DNA from: Cronobacter condimenti 1330 | GTDB lineage: Bacteria > Pseudomonadota > Gammaproteobacteria > Enterobacterales > Enterobacteriaceae | Direction of reading: 5' to 3' | DNA length: 64,000 nucleotides | NCBI RefSeq assembly: GCF_001277255.1 | Contig: NZ_CP012264.1 | Location: 3,472,001-3,536,000, forward strand | Shown: positions 1 to 10,194 of the stretch, one piece after another | How positions within the stretch are numbered: position 1 is the stretch's first letter | Layout of the letters: every line of letters begins with the position of its first letter | Position numbers and translations under genes: made by a program | The notes under the pieces: generated by a model | Database searches by the model: none | Told to the model about the DNA's origin: nothing | The model's input: the letters and a program-made list of their open reading frames with translations, nothing else

Positions 1-272
1 TCGGCCATAACTTCCGATTTCGCCAGCCCAACGGTATCACGCAGCGCGTGGATCTGCCTGTTAGTATTGGTGACGCAGACATCATCCATATCAATCAGCG
101 TGATCGCGCCAATTCCGGTGCGCGCCAGCGCTTCCGCGGCCCATGATCCGACGCCGCCAATGCCGACCACGCACACGTGCGCATCGGCAAAAAGCTGCAA
201 CGCCGTTTCGCCATATAAACGGGCCGTGCCGCCAAAGCGGCTGCGCCAGGCGTCTGTGATAACTACAGCCAT
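1..272 (-). CDS. tcdA: tRNA threonylcarbamoyladenosine dehydratase TcdA (partial, N-terminal part)
   Basis: An ATG at 270-272 on the minus strand opens a frame that runs off the left edge, so only about 90 N-terminal residues are present. They match E. coli TcdA (YgdL/CsdL) nearly residue for residue. The ThiF/MoeB/E1-like nucleotide-binding glycine motif VVGIGGVGSWAAEALAR lies near residues 34-50, followed by LIDMDDVCVTNTNRQ. In E. coli the enzyme uses ATP to cyclise t6A37 of tRNAs to ct6A. It lies downstream of mltA on the same strand, as in E. coli, separated by a hairpin terminator. Confidence 0.95.
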   Translation of the reverse strand, partial: MAVVITDAWRSRFGGTARLYGETALQLFADAHVCVVGIGGVGSWAAEALARTGIGAITLIDMDDVCVTNTNRQIHALRDTVGLAKSEVMA

Positions 273-284
273 AAAACCTCAGAT

Positions 285-315
285 GTAAAAAGGGTGAGAG
301 TTCTCCCTCACCCTT
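285..315 (-). terminator. Rho-independent terminator after mltA
   Basis: Perfect 9-bp stem (AAGGGTGAG at 290-298 paired with CTCACCCTT at 307-315) with an 8-nt loop. It is followed on the minus strand by a T-rich run (TTTTTACA). It lies between the mltA stop and the tcdA start and would separate their transcripts. Confidence 0.8.
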
Positions 316-327
316 GTTCAGTAATCC

Positions 328-360
328 GCAGGCCCGGCAGACGCAACGCCACCGGGCGAC
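328..360. repeat. REP-like palindrome in the mltA-tcdA gap
   Basis: Imperfect inverted repeat with GCCCGG at 332-337 and CCGGGC at 352-357, ending in GCGAC, in an intergenic position after mltA. The arrangement resembles enterobacterial REP/PU elements. Only this copy and a more divergent one near 63219 were noticed in the window, so the assignment rests on form and position. Confidence 0.5.
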
Positions 361-381
361 AAGACGGTCAGAATATCATAT

Positions 382-1479
382 TCAGCCGCTGAACACGTTA
401 CCGGCGCCCGGCGCGGTTTTCAGCACCCAGACGCGGCCATAGTGATTATACCAGCCTGCGCGATGACCTGCGTCCGGCCCAATGCCCTGATAAATATCGA
501 AGTGCTGACCTTTGATAGCCCCGCCCACATCCAGCGCGACCATAAGCCGCAACTCATACTGCCCGTTGAACTTGCCGTTATTATCAAGTAGCGGCACTTC
601 CGCAAGCAGCGTGGTTCCGGCCGGAATAATCGAACGGTCCGACGCCACCGACGCACGACCAATCAGCGGCACGCCGCTTGCGCCTTTCACCGGTGCATAG
701 TTTTGTGGTTTAAAGAAGACGAAGGAGGGGTTCTCTTCAAGCAACGCACGCACCTCTTGCTCGCTATGAGTTTCACCCCAGTGGCGGATCGCCTGCATCG
801 ACATGTCTTCACGCTTCACCTCGCCACGATCGATAAGCACTTTACCGATGCTGCGATAGGGATGACCGTTTTTCCCGGCGTAAGCAAAGAAATTCAGCGG
901 GCGGCCATCGCCGAAATCGATATAACCGCTGCCCTGCACGTCCATGATGAAGTTATCCATCAACGAGTTGCTGTAAGCCAGCACATAGCTGTCGCTAAGG
1001 CCGCCTGCGTAAATCTGCGCGCGTGAAGGGAGACGACCGCGTTTGGGCGGCATGCGGTAAATAGGGTACTGGAACTCGCCCTGACGGGTGTAGCGCGCCT
1101 GCACAACTGGCGTGTAGTAGCCGGTAAACTGGACGTTGCCGTAGTTATCTGCGCCTTCCATCTGCCAGGCGTCGATACCGAACTGGCGCAGCGAACGAGT
1201 ATCGCCACCGGCGCGCAGCCACTCCTGCACCGCGTTGTAAACGCTACTCTGCGAGCCGAAAAGACGCGGCGAGGCGCTGCGGATAGCCGCTACTTGCTCG
1301 GAAAAGTCGCCCGCATTAATTGGCGCGCCAATGGCGTCTGGCTGGTTTACCAGGGAAAACGGCTGCGTAAATTTGCCATCTTTATATTGCTGACCGCGAT
1401 CGGTCGGTTTGGAAGAACAGGCAGCCAGCAGCGTTACCATCGCCCCTGCCGCCAGATATTTTGCCCAACGTCCTTTCAT
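382..1479 (-). CDS. mltA: Membrane-bound lytic murein transglycosylase A (MltA)
   Basis: 365 residues, the same length as E. coli MltA and about 90% alike by eye. The chosen ATG gives the conserved start MKGRWAKYL and is preceded by GGAGAGAGTC; an in-frame extension to 1545 lacks homology. The N-terminus is a lipoprotein signal with lipobox LAAC (Cys21), so the protein should be anchored in the outer membrane facing the periplasm. It cleaves the MurNAc-GlcNAc bond of peptidoglycan, making 1,6-anhydro-muropeptides. The conserved C-terminal 3D region includes ALDVGGAIKGQHFDIYQGIG with the family's catalytic aspartate. Followed by a terminator and a REP-like element. Confidence 0.97.
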   Translation of the reverse strand: MKGRWAKYLAAGAMVTLLAACSSKPTDRGQQYKDGKFTQPFSLVNQPDAIGAPINAGDFSEQVAAIRSASPRLFGSQSSVYNAVQEWLRAGGDTRSLRQFGIDAWQMEGADNYGNVQFTGYYTPVVQARYTRQGEFQYPIYRMPPKRGRLPSRAQIYAGGLSDSYVLAYSNSLMDNFIMDVQGSGYIDFGDGRPLNFFAYAGKNGHPYRSIGKVLIDRGEVKREDMSMQAIRHWGETHSEQEVRALLEENPSFVFFKPQNYAPVKGASGVPLIGRASVASDRSIIPAGTTLLAEVPLLDNNGKFNGQYELRLMVALDVGGAIKGQHFDIYQGIGPDAGHRAGWYNHYGRVWVLKTAPGAGNVFSG

Positions 1480-1641
1480 GACTCTCTCCGCTATTGCGCT
1501 GTCCGCAGGCGAAGATAGCAAACCGACGGGCGCAAAGAAACGCATAAGCCCGGCCAGAGCATGGGCAGGATTAAATAATCATCAATCAGAGTGATATTCA
1601 ATCAAGCTGACGCCGATTCAGCTTATTGTTTTAAAAAAAGG

Positions 1642-1669
1642 TTGCAACGAAAGCTCAGCGGAGTATAGT
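1642..1669 (+). promoter_or_regulatory. Promoter of the tandem initiator tRNA genes
   Basis: TTGCAA at 1642-1647 and TATAGT at 1664-1669 with 16-bp spacing, followed by a GC-rich discriminator (GCGC) about 14 bp before the first tRNA. This is the expected form for a stringently controlled stable-RNA promoter. No start site was measured. Confidence 0.7.
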
Positions 1670-1682
1670 GCGCTTCCACGGA

Positions 1683-1759
<77 letters not shown>

Positions 1760-1800
1760 ATTAACGCGCACGGCGCGACAATGTGAAGAAGTAAGACGGA

Positions 1801-1877
<77 letters not shown>

Positions 1878-1885
1878 ATAAAATG

Positions 1886-1908
1886 AACACCCTGACGGGT
1901 GTTTTTTT
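1886..1908 (+). terminator. Terminator of the tRNA-fMet operon
   Basis: Stem AACACCC / GGGTGTT with a TGAC loop, directly followed by a run of seven T residues. It starts 8 nt after the second tRNA. Confidence 0.9.
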
Positions 1909-1952
1909 ATGCCCAAAATTCACCATCCCGGTTCTCTTTTCTCCCCGGTAAG

Positions 1953-1978
1953 GTAAAAAGGCGCGTTATCCGCGCCTT
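1953..1978 (-). terminator. Terminator overlapping the amiC stop codon
   Basis: 8-bp perfect stem AAGGCGCG (1958-1965) / CGCGCCTT (1971-1978), with TTTTT following on the minus strand. The amiC stop codon lies in the loop, so the hairpin includes the last codons of the gene. Confidence 0.8.
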
Positions 1979-3219
1979 GCCAGTGTGCCGCCATCTGCAA
2001 AGTACGCTTTGATCCCTGACAGAATAGACTCTGCGACTTCCTGCTGGAACGCGGCGGTACGTAACTTGCGCTCTTCCTCAACGTTACTGATAAACGCGGT
2101 TTCCACCAGAATGGATGGAATATCCGGCGCTTTCAGCACCGCAAAGCCTGCCTGATCCACTTTATTTTTATGCAGCTTGTTTACCCGCCCGAGACGGCCA
2201 AGCACTTCTTTGCCGAATTTCAGGCTGTCGGAGATGGTCAGCGACTGCACCATATCGAACATCGTATGATCGAGATACACGTCGCCGCTTTTACTCACAC
2301 CACCCACCAGGTCAGCGGCGTTCTGGGTTTGCGCCAGATATTTGGCCGCCGTACTGGTCGCGCCTTTGGTGGAGAGCGCAAACACTGAAGAACCGCGCGC
2401 TTCACGACTGGTAAACGCATCGGCATGAATAGACACAAATAAGTCAGCGCGCTGTTTCTGCGCTTTCGCCACACGCACTTTGAGCGGAATAAAAATATCT
2501 TCGTTGCGCGTCATGAACGCCTTCATATTGGCTTCTTTCTCAATCAGCGCACGCAGGCGGCGGGCGATTTGCAGCACCACGTCTTTTTCACGCGTTTTAT
2601 ATTTGCCAATCGCGCCCGGATCTTCTCCGCCGTGCCCTGGATCAATCATGATAACAATCGGGCGGTCACGCCCGGCTTTACCGGGTTGCGGGCCGCTGGT
2701 GGCGGGCGGCACCTGTTTATCCAGTTCGCCTTTGTTGTAATCCTCAAGTAGCGCCAGTAAAGGGTCTTGCTCGTTATCCCCGTTCGCGGGGTAGAGATCG
2801 ATAACCAGGCGCTCGCGAAACTCCGCGACCGGGGCCAGCGCGAACAGATGCGGCGTCACGTTCTTCTTCAGCTCAAAAACCATGCGCACCGTTTTGGGGT
2901 CGAACTGACCGACACGTGCGGATTTAATAAAAGGATCGTCAACGCGGATCTGACTCCCCACGCCCTTCAGCACTGCGTTCAGGTTAACGCCTTCGAGATC
3001 GACCACAATGCGCTCCGGGTTGCTTAGCGCAAACTGGCGGTATTTCAGCACGCGGTTAGATTCCAGCGTCACACGGGTATAGGCGGAAGCAGGCCAGACG
3101 CGCACCGCAATAACCTGGCCTGACGCGGCCATGCCAGCCTGACTGACGCTTAACAACCACATCGCCCCCGCGCCCTGTAACAGCTGGCGACGACTAAAAA
3201 GATGACTGGAACCTGACAT
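1966..3219 (-). CDS. amiC: N-acetylmuramoyl-L-alanine amidase AmiC
   Basis: 417 residues as in E. coli AmiC. The ATG at 3219 has GGGAG upstream and gives the conserved start [20 protein letters not shown], a twin-arginine (Tat) signal; an upstream in-frame start would add five residues. An AMIN domain (about 40-140) targets the septum. The C-terminal Amidase_3 domain (about 190-405) starts with [14 protein letters not shown], and the zinc-ligand motifs DPGHGG, SIHADAF and LVETAFISN are present. In E. coli this periplasmic enzyme splits septal peptidoglycan when activated by NlpD or ActS; an actS homologue lies at 53616-54371. Divergent from argA. Confidence 0.97.
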   Translation of the reverse strand: MSGSSHLFSRRQLLQGAGAMWLLSVSQAGMAASGQVIAVRVWPASAYTRVTLESNRVLKYRQFALSNPERIVVDLEGVNLNAVLKGVGSQIRVDDPFIKSARVGQFDPKTVRMVFELKKNVTPHLFALAPVAEFRERLVIDLYPANGDNEQDPLLALLEDYNKGELDKQVPPATSGPQPGKAGRDRPIVIMIDPGHGGEDPGAIGKYKTREKDVVLQIARRLRALIEKEANMKAFMTRNEDIFIPLKVRVAKAQKQRADLFVSIHADAFTSREARGSSVFALSTKGATSTAAKYLAQTQNAADLVGGVSKSGDVYLDHTMFDMVQSLTISDSLKFGKEVLGRLGRVNKLHKNKVDQAGFAVLKAPDIPSILVETAFISNVEEERKLRTAAFQQEVAESILSGIKAYFADGGTLARRG

Positions 3220-3394
3220 GCCACTCCCGAGCATTAATGCGAATAACTCAAATTACGACCAAAACGGCCAAAAACTTTAGCGAATGGTATCGGAACTGTC
3301 ATCTATAAAAGGGTAAACAATTGCCTTTCGACGCTGGCTTTCGCGGCAATGACGCGACGCCGCCATAAAATTGCCACTTGCGCATGCGATAATA

Positions 3395-3433
3395 AAAGAA
3401 TAAAAATACACAAATTGCGAATAAACATTCACT
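3395..3433 (+). promoter_or_regulatory. Tandem ARG boxes (ArgR operator) of argA
   Basis: Two 18-bp sequences fitting the enterobacterial ARG box lie 3 bp apart: AAAGAATAAAAATACACA (3395-3412) and TGCGAATAAACATTCACT (3416-3433). Paired boxes with 3-bp spacing are the classical ArgR hexamer target. They end 14 bp before the argA GTG, so arginine-bound ArgR would block transcription. I could not place the -35/-10 elements with confidence. Confidence 0.85.
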
Positions 3434-3447
3434 GAGAGGTTGTTGCC

Positions 3448-4779
3448 GTGGTGAAGGAACGTCGAACCGAACTGGTCCAGGGATTCCGCCATTCTGTTCC
3501 CTACATTAATGCCCATCGGGGTAAAACGTTTGTCATCATGCTGGGCGGCGAAGCCATTGAGCATGAAAACTTTTCCAGTATCGTCAACGACATCGGGCTA
3601 CTTCACAGCCTCGGCATCCGTCTGGTGGTGGTCTATGGCGCACGTCCGCAGATCGATGCGAATCTTGCCGGGCATCATCATGAGCCGGTGTATCACAAAC
3701 ATACCCGCGTCACCGACGCTAAAACGCTGGAACTCGTAAAACAGGCGGCTGGCCTGCTGCAACTGGATATCACAGCGCGCCTGTCCATGAGCCTTGGCAA
3801 CACCCCGCTTCAGGGCGCGCATATTAATGTGGTCAGCGGCAACTTTATTATTGCCCAGCCGCTTGGTGTGGACGATGGCGTTGACTACTGTCACAGCGGG
3901 CGCATCCGTCGTATTGATGAAGAGGCGATTCACCGCCAGCTCGACAGCGGCGCTATTGTACTGCTTGGCCCGGTTGCGGTGTCGGTGACTGGCGAGAGTT
4001 TCAACCTGACGTCAGAAGAAGTCGCCACCCAACTCGCGATTAAGCTCAAGGCTGAAAAAATGATCGGCTTTTGCTCTTCACAGGGCGTGATGAGCGATGA
4101 CGGCGACATTATCTCCGAACTTTTTCCGAACGAAGCGCAGACGCGTCTTGATACGCTGGAGGCCGCTGGCGACTACCATTCCGGTACCGTGCGCTTCCTG
4201 CGTGGCGCAGTTAAAGCTTGCCGTAGCGGCGTGCGCCGCTGTCATTTGATCAGTTACCAGGAAGATGGCGCGCTGTTGCAGGAGCTATTCTCGCGCGACG
4301 GTATCGGCACGCAGATCGTGATGGAGAGCGCCGAGCAGATCCGTCGCGCCACGATTAACGATATCGGCGGCATTCTGGAGCTTATCCGTCCGCTGGAACA
4401 ACAAGGCATCCTCGTACGCCGCTCACGTGAACAACTGGAAATGGAGATCGATAAGTTCACTATTATCCAGCGTGATAACCTGACGATTGCCTGCGCTGCG
4501 CTCTATCCCTTCCCGGAAGAGAAAATCGGCGAGATGGCCTGCGTCGCGGTACACCCGGACTATCGCAGTTCGGCGCGCGGCGAAGTGCTGTTGCAGCGCA
4601 TCGCAAGTCAGGCGAAACAGATGGGCTTATCCAAACTGTTTGTCCTGACCACTCGTAGCATCCACTGGTTCCAGGAGCGCGGTTTCGCGCCGGTAGATAT
4701 CGACCTGCTGCCCGAAAGCAAAAAGCAGATGTACAACTATCAGCGCCGTTCGAAGGTTCTCATGGCGGATTTAACATAG
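3448..4779 (+). CDS. argA: N-acetylglutamate synthase (amino-acid acetyltransferase) ArgA
   Basis: 443 residues, the E. coli length, and nearly identical to it. The start is GTG at 3448, the first of two consecutive GTG codons (protein [10 protein letters not shown]), after GAGAGG. The N-terminal amino-acid-kinase-like domain (about 20-280) binds arginine for feedback control. The C-terminal GNAT domain (about 295-435) transfers acetyl from acetyl-CoA to glutamate, the first committed step of arginine synthesis; [16 protein letters not shown] is its acetyl-CoA-binding motif. Cytoplasmic. Transcription is likely ArgR-repressed through the tandem boxes just upstream. Convergent with recD across a shared terminator. 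Confidence 0.98.
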   Translation: MVKERRTELVQGFRHSVPYINAHRGKTFVIMLGGEAIEHENFSSIVNDIGLLHSLGIRLVVVYGARPQIDANLAGHHHEPVYHKHTRVTDAKTLELVKQAAGLLQLDITARLSMSLGNTPLQGAHINVVSGNFIIAQPLGVDDGVDYCHSGRIRRIDEEAIHRQLDSGAIVLLGPVAVSVTGESFNLTSEEVATQLAIKLKAEKMIGFCSSQGVMSDDGDIISELFPNEAQTRLDTLEAAGDYHSGTVRFLRGAVKACRSGVRRCHLISYQEDGALLQELFSRDGIGTQIVMESAEQIRRATINDIGGILELIRPLEQQGILVRRSREQLEMEIDKFTIIQRDNLTIACAALYPFPEEKIGEMACVAVHPDYRSSARGEVLLQRIASQAKQMGLSKLFVLTTRSIHWFQERGFAPVDIDLLPESKKQMYNYQRRSKVLMADLT

Positions 4780-4794
4780 CCGTTTAAGAGACAC

Positions 4795-4822
4795 ACGGCC
4801 TGCGTCTGTCAGGCCGTATTTA
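4795..4822. terminator. Bidirectional terminator between argA and recD
   Basis: 8-bp perfect stem ACGGCCTG (4795-4802) / CAGGCCGT (4810-4817) with a 7-nt loop, overlapping the edge of the recD stop. T-tracts are short on both sides, so efficiency is uncertain. Confidence 0.6.
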
Positions 4823-6655
4823 CTGCTCAAAGCAGGCCATCAATCCGCTACGCCGCTCCGTTCTGGTGCCAATCGCCATCTCCAGGATCCTCTCGTCAGC
4901 ATAAAGCGACAAGCGTCGTCGCGCGCGGGTGATAGCCGTATACACCAGTTCACGCGTGATAACCGGCGCAAACTGCCCAGGCAAAATGAGCGCAGCATGA
5001 TCGAACTCCGAGCCCTGCGATTTATGCACAGTCATGGCCCAGGCGGTGTCGTTATCCGGCAAGCGACTCGGTACAACCGGTTTCAGTTTGCCGCCAGGCA
5101 TCGGGAACCAGACGCGCAGCCCGTCTCCCCTGTCTAACGCTACGCCGATATCGCCGTTAAACAGCCCAAGCGCGCTGTCGTTGCGTGAAATCATGACGGG
5201 CCGCCCTTCATACCAGCGCGACAGCGGCGTACGGCGGATCAAACGCCGCTGCGCGAGCGCATGTTCGACACGATCATTGAGCCCCGCCACACCGAAAGGC
5301 CCCTCGCGTAACGCACACAACAATTGAAATTCGCTGAATGCCGCCAGAATCGCTTCTGGTTCAGCCTGCTCGCGCAAAAGCGTTAAAAAATGCTCGTAGC
5401 CTGCCAGCGTCTCGTCGATCATCTGCGTATAGTCATCGTTGCCTGCGAGTGTCTTACAGGCAATATCATCAAAACCGCGCCTGAACGTCTCTTTTGCCGC
5501 GCGGTGATCGCTGCGGTTCACCGCAAACGCAAGTTGTCCGATACCGGAATCGCTGCCGAAGCGATAACTTTTTTGCAGCAGGCACAGGCAGTCGCGCAGT
5601 GCCCCGGCGGGCTGCGGCTCGCCATTGTCGATATGACAGCCGGTGATACGAGCAAGCTCAGCGGCACGCTCTTCGGTAAATCCGTAGCTCACGTAGTGAC
5701 AGATATCACCCAGCACCGCCCCTGCTTCGACGGACGCCAGCTGATCGCGATCGCCTAAAAAAATCACCCGGGCGTGGTCAGGCAGCGCTGCGATAAGCCG
5801 CGCCATCATCGGCAGATCAATCATTGATGCTTCATCCACCACCAGCACATCCAGATGGAGCGGATTGCCTTCATGGTATCGCAGCCGCTGGCTGCCTGGC
5901 TGCGCGCCCAGCAGGCGGTGCAGCGTACTGGCGTCTTCAGGTAATGCATCTTTCTGCGCGTCGCTTAGCGGTAAGCGGCGCAGCGCCGCGCCGAGCGATT
6001 CCGTCAGTCGCGCCGCCGCTTTGCCAGTAGGCGCTGCAAGACGAATACGCGGCAGCTTGTCTGTAGAGAGCTGAACCAGCGCCGCCAGCAGTTTCGCGAC
6101 GGTGGTGGTTTTGCCGGTTCCCGGCCCGCCTGAAATCACCGAAATACGCCGAGTGAGCGCCACTGCGGCGGCGACTTTCTGCCAGTCCACCTCATCGCCG
6201 GAGGCACCGAACAGCGCGTCCAGTACCCTGTTCAGCTGCGTCTCGTCCAGTTCAATACTGTGGTTGCGCTCGCGGAAAAACGCCGCCACGGCCATTTCAT
6301 GTCGCCACATGCGGTTCAGGTAAAGACGATCGCCAATAAGCTTGAGAGGCGTCGGTTCATCACCCTCGCTGACCGCCAGAGAATTCAGTAACAGCTCACG
6401 CCAGGAGGTCGGGTTGCCCGCTGCTTCAAAGAGCATCTGCGCCATTTCATCATGACGCCCCGCAAAGCAGTGTGCCGTGCACAGTCGTGAGAGCGGCAAA
6501 CAGACGTGCCCTTCCCCCGCGTCGCGGCTGACCAGCGCGGCCGCGAGCATCACAGCTGGCTCGTCATCCCCTGCCACCATCATCGCGAATTGGGCATCCA
6601 GCGGGCGCAACAGCTTCTGCACTACAGCCTGCTGGATCAGTTGATGCATGTTCAT
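4820..6655 (-). CDS. recD: RecBCD exonuclease V subunit RecD (5'-3' helicase)
   Basis: 611 residues (E. coli 608). An SF1B helicase: Walker [11 protein letters not shown] with Lys182, DEAS box in [13 protein letters not shown], and motif VI in the tail ([18 protein letters not shown]). The N-terminal 60-90 residues diverge from E. coli while the helicase core is very similar. RecD drives the 5'-strand motor of RecBCD and modulates Chi recognition. Its ATG overlaps the recB stop by 4 bp (ATGA), pointing to translational coupling at the end of the recC-ptrA-recB-recD operon. Convergent with argA. Confidence 0.98.
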   Translation of the reverse strand: MNMHQLIQQAVVQKLLRPLDAQFAMMVAGDDEPAVMLAAALVSRDAGEGHVCLPLSRLCTAHCFAGRHDEMAQMLFEAAGNPTSWRELLLNSLAVSEGDEPTPLKLIGDRLYLNRMWRHEMAVAAFFRERNHSIELDETQLNRVLDALFGASGDEVDWQKVAAAVALTRRISVISGGPGTGKTTTVAKLLAALVQLSTDKLPRIRLAAPTGKAAARLTESLGAALRRLPLSDAQKDALPEDASTLHRLLGAQPGSQRLRYHEGNPLHLDVLVVDEASMIDLPMMARLIAALPDHARVIFLGDRDQLASVEAGAVLGDICHYVSYGFTEERAAELARITGCHIDNGEPQPAGALRDCLCLLQKSYRFGSDSGIGQLAFAVNRSDHRAAKETFRRGFDDIACKTLAGNDDYTQMIDETLAGYEHFLTLLREQAEPEAILAAFSEFQLLCALREGPFGVAGLNDRVEHALAQRRLIRRTPLSRWYEGRPVMISRNDSALGLFNGDIGVALDRGDGLRVWFPMPGGKLKPVVPSRLPDNDTAWAMTVHKSQGSEFDHAALILPGQFAPVITRELVYTAITRARRRLSLYADERILEMAIGTRTERRSGLMACFEQ

Positions 6656-9600
6656 GACGCTTTCTCCTTAACGCCGGCGAACAGAGCGTCCATTGCCGTC
6701 ACCAGCGCTGGCGCGGGCCGTGCGGTGAAGATGCCCTGGCTGGCATCTTCGCCCGTCACGCCGCGCAAAAACAGGTAAATCACACCCCCGAAGTGGCGCT
6801 GATAATCGTAATCAGGCAGACGATGGCGTAAGTAGCGGTGCAACGCCAGCGTATAGAGCTGGTATTGCAGATCGTAGCGGTGCGTCTGCATCGCCTGTGC
6901 CATCGCTTCACGGGTGTAGGCTTGCGGGCTGTCACCCAACCAGTTGGATTTGTAATCCAGCAGGTAGTAGCGCCCCTGCCAGCGGAAAACCAGATCGATA
7001 AAGCCTTTGAGCATGCCGCGCACCTGGCGGAAATCAAGCGGCGGACATTGTGCGGAAAGCGGGTCGTGCTCACGAATGAGCGCGTCGAGCGCTTCGGGGC
7101 GCAGCGCGGCGTCAATCGGCACGTAAAACTCCAGCTCCACCTGCTTGTCTTTTTCGCCAAGCTGATTCAGCGTCACGCCAGTCTCATTGAGTGGCGCACG
7201 CAGTACATCGTCCAGCCAGTGGCACAACACGGGTTGCCAGGCTTCATCGAATCCCCCTGCCTGCAACTGTTGCGCCACCCATTCCGGTGCCACCGGCTGG
7301 GTAAAATCTAACGCTTCAAAGAGACTATGCAGGAATGTCCCTGGCGACGCCCCGCGTGGAAACGTGTGCGGCGACAGCACTGGCTCTGCGGGCACATCAC
7401 GCGCGCCCGCCGCGTCGAGATCCAGCTTCGGCAATAGATCAAGCGCCTTTGACGCGCCATGTTGTTGCAGACCGGAGTAACTGGTTACGCGCCATTCATC
7501 GGCGATGCGCCGTTGCAACTCGCGTGCGGCGAGCACTGGCGGGGCGGATTCCGGCGGCATCCACGGCGTGTTGTCCGGCACGCCTGGGATCTCCAGCACG
7601 AGATTTTCATCACACAGTGCGTCAAGGCAACGACGCAAGCCGCTGGCGTCCAGCGCTTCGCCTTTTTGAATGAGCCTGCCAAGTGCGCTGCGGTGGAGAT
7701 CGGTTTCCCCCTCTTTAGCACCTCGACGGCGAAAGAGCGGTGCCACACCAAGGCTGCAATGCCAGACGGAGCGCGTCAGCGCAACGTAGAGCAGACGCAA
7801 ATCCTCCGCCAGACGTTCCATCTCGGCAAGTTCAAGGCTCTCTTCAGCATTACTGAGATCAAGCATCGGTGCGAACGTTTCACGGTCATGATAAAACGCC
7901 TGTCGCTGCTCGCGGAAATCGGCGATAAAAGGCAGCCAGACCAGTGGATATTCCAGCCCTTTGGACTTGTGAATGGTCACCACTTGCACCAGGTGTTTAT
8001 CACTCTCCAGGCGCAACTGCTGGCTTGAGGCGTTAGCATCCGGCTCAGCAATATGCTGGGCAAGCCAGCGCACCAGCGCATATTCGCTGTCCGCCTGCGC
8101 GGAGGCTTCCTGCAGGAGTTCGCTCAGGTGAAGAATATCCGTAAGACGCCGTTCGCCGCCTGGCGTTGCAAGCAAGTTTTCTGCGACCTGTCGGTGCGTC
8201 ATCAACGCGCGAAGCATCGGCATGACGCCGCGCTTCAACCAGAGTTGCCGGTAGCCGTCAAACTCTTCTACCAGCGCGTCCCAGGCGCTCTCGTTGTCAT
8301 TCAGTGCCTCAATCGCGGCTGCATCCAGCCCCAGCATGCTGGCGGCCAGTGCGCTGCGCAGTCGCGTTTCGACTTCTGGCGCAAGCACCGCCTGCAGCAG
8401 CCACAGCATCTCCAGCGCTTCCTGCGTGGCAAATACGCTGTCACGGTTGGAGAGATAAACAGAAGGGATATTAAGCGCGTTCAGCGCCTCGCGAACCAGG
8501 TTTGCCTCGATGCGGTTACGCACCAGAACCGTGATATCTGACGCCTGAACGGGCCGTGCCCGCTCATGGCGCCATAACAGCGCCTCGCCCTTCATGCCCG
8601 CGCTTAGCCAGTCGCGGATCTGCTGTGCGCAGACGTGCGCCATAGTTTGTTGGTAATCACTTACTCCTGCGCCCTCGCCCTCCATCAGCCAAAGCTTCAT
8701 CGCTGGCTGCGTTTTCCCGGCGTAAGTAAAGCGCAGCGACTGGTTACGCGCTGCAGGTTTCACTGCAAGAAAAGGGATATCGCGAAACATAAACGCGTTA
8801 TCCATCTGGCTGAAAATACGGTTTACGCTTTCTACCATTCCCGGTGCTGAGCGCCAGTTTGTATCAAGGGTATAGTGAGCGTTTACTTCGCCGCGGGCGC
8901 GCATATAGGTGAAGATGTCTGCCCCACGAAACGCGTAAATGGCCTGTTTCGGATCGCCGATAAGCAGCAACGTGGTCTCATCCTGGTTGAGCCAGATACG
9001 ACGGAAAATGCGATATTGCTGCGGGTCGGTATCCTGAAATTCATCGATCATCGCCGCCGGGTAACGTGCGCGAATGGCTGCCGCCAGCGCTTCGCCGCCA
9101 GGCTGGTGAAGCGCCTCATCCAGACGGCTTAACATGTCGTCAAACCCAAGCTCACCGCGACGGCGTTTCTCCTGTGCGACGCTGTAGCGAATCTCCGCCA
9201 TCGCCCGCGCAATCAAGAGATCGCGAATGGTAAAAGGCTCGGCCAGCAGCGCATCAATCGCTTCAAACACGGCATGGCGCGGCACCTCGCCCTTTTTTGT
9301 TTTCTCATGTAGCGTTTTCTGGGCGAACTTTTCAAGTGCGCCTGGTAACTGCCATGTGGTTGTCTCTTCCTGCGCCCAGGCGGAGACCTGGTCGAGCCAG
9401 GCGGGCAGATAACGGCTGCTGTAACTGCGTTTATCAACACCCGACTGTTGGATCAGCTCGGCCAGCTCCGATGCTGCGGCGCGCCATTGGGCTTTGACGT
9501 CATCAATACGCGCAATGGCTTTTTCATAGCGCGTCTCTATGGTTTCATCATCCGGCGGCGGCACTTTGATCTGCGGCGCTTCGCCGTGCAGGAAGCTGTT

Positions 9601-10194
9601 TACATCACGAAGCAGCGACTCAGGGCCGTCCCACTGTTCGCACACAACACGGGCCAGGGGCTTAGCGAGCGGATAGCAGTGGCGGCGCCAGAAGTCGGCG
9701 CAGGCCTGGTAGCGCAATAACGACTCATCTTCAATCAACTGCTGCTCAAACGGCATGCCTGACTCAAAAGCATTAAGGCTTAACATCCGCTGGCAGAAGC
9801 CGTGAATAGTAAAAATAGCCGCTTCATCTATCTGGCGCTCCGCCAGTAGCAGCGTACGGGCAGCCAGCGGTTTATCAGGGATTTCATCCAGCAGGCGCTG
9901 ATAAAGCGGATCGTCGGTTCGCTCGCGCAGGCAGGCCACACGCAGTTCATGAATGTTACTGCGGATACGCCCGCGCAGCTCTTCCGTGGCCGCCTCGGTA
10001 AAGGTTACGACTAATAGTTCTTCCACCGTTAACGGGCGCGGGTAAGCGGCTTCGCCGCCCAGCCCTAACAGCAGGCGCAGATATAACGCGGCGATAGTAT
10101 AGGTTTTCCCGGTGCCTGCAGAGGCTTCTATCAGCCGCTCGCCCGTTAAGGGCAAGCGGAGGGGATCAAGGGACGCTGCGGGCTCGTCGGTCAT
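6652..10194 (-). CDS. recB: RecBCD exonuclease V subunit RecB (3'-5' helicase and nuclease)
   Basis: 1180 residues, the E. coli length. The UvrD-like SF1A helicase has Walker [12 protein letters not shown] with Lys30, FDDM and the [14 protein letters not shown]alker B region, and a late helicase motif ([18 protein letters not shown]). The C-terminal PD-(D/E)XK nuclease domain shows [22 protein letters not shown], carrying the catalytic Asp, Asp and Lys of the RecB nuclease. With RecC and RecD it processes double-strand ends and loads RecA after Chi. The start overlaps the ptrA stop by 4 bp and the end overlaps recD by 4 bp. Confidence 0.98.
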   Translation of the reverse strand: MTDEPAASLDPLRLPLTGERLIEASAGTGKTYTIAALYLRLLLGLGGEAAYPRPLTVEELLVVTFTEAATEELRGRIRSNIHELRVACLRERTDDPLYQRLLDEIPDKPLAARTLLLAERQIDEAAIFTIHGFCQRMLSLNAFESGMPFEQQLIEDESLLRYQACADFWRRHCYPLAKPLARVVCEQWDGPESLLRDVNSFLHGEAPQIKVPPPDDETIETRYEKAIARIDDVKAQWRAAASELAELIQQSGVDKRSYSSRYLPAWLDQVSAWAQEETTTWQLPGALEKFAQKTLHEKTKKGEVPRHAVFEAIDALLAEPFTIRDLLIARAMAEIRYSVAQEKRRRGELGFDDMLSRLDEALHQPGGEALAAAIRARYPAAMIDEFQDTDPQQYRIFRRIWLNQDETTLLLIGDPKQAIYAFRGADIFTYMRARGEVNAHYTLDTNWRSAPGMVESVNRIFSQMDNAFMFRDIPFLAVKPAARNQSLRFTYAGKTQPAMKLWLMEGEGAGVSDYQQTMAHVCAQQIRDWLSAGMKGEALLWRHERARPVQASDITVLVRNRIEANLVREALNALNIPSVYLSNRDSVFATQEALEMLWLLQAVLAPEVETRLRSALAASMLGLDAAAIEALNDNESAWDALVEEFDGYRQLWLKRGVMPMLRALMTHRQVAENLLATPGGERRLTDILHLSELLQEASAQADSEYALVRWLAQHIAEPDANASSQQLRLESDKHLVQVVTIHKSKGLEYPLVWLPFIADFREQRQAFYHDRETFAPMLDLSNAEESLELAEMERLAEDLRLLYVALTRSVWHCSLGVAPLFRRRGAKEGETDLHRSALGRLIQKGEALDASGLRRCLDALCDENLVLEIPGVPDNTPWMPPESAPPVLAARELQRRIADEWRVTSYSGLQQHGASKALDLLPKLDLDAAGARDVPAEPVLSPHTFPRGASPGTFLHSLFEALDFTQPVAPEWVAQQLQAGGFDEAWQPVLCHWLDDVLRAPLNETGVTLNQLGEKDKQVELEFYVPIDAALRPEALDALIREHDPLSAQCPPLDFRQVRGMLKGFIDLVFRWQGRYYLLDYKSNWLGDSPQAYTREAMAQAMQTHRYDLQYQLYTLALHRYLRHRLPDYDYQRHFGGVIYLFLRGVTGEDASQGIFTARPAPALVTAMDALFAGVKEKAS

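Noticed and set aside
6838..7311. Long open frames antisense to recB and recC (for example 6838-7311 and 8053-8541)
   Set aside because: They are the opposite-strand image of GC-rich coding sequence, with biased composition and no plausible protein features.
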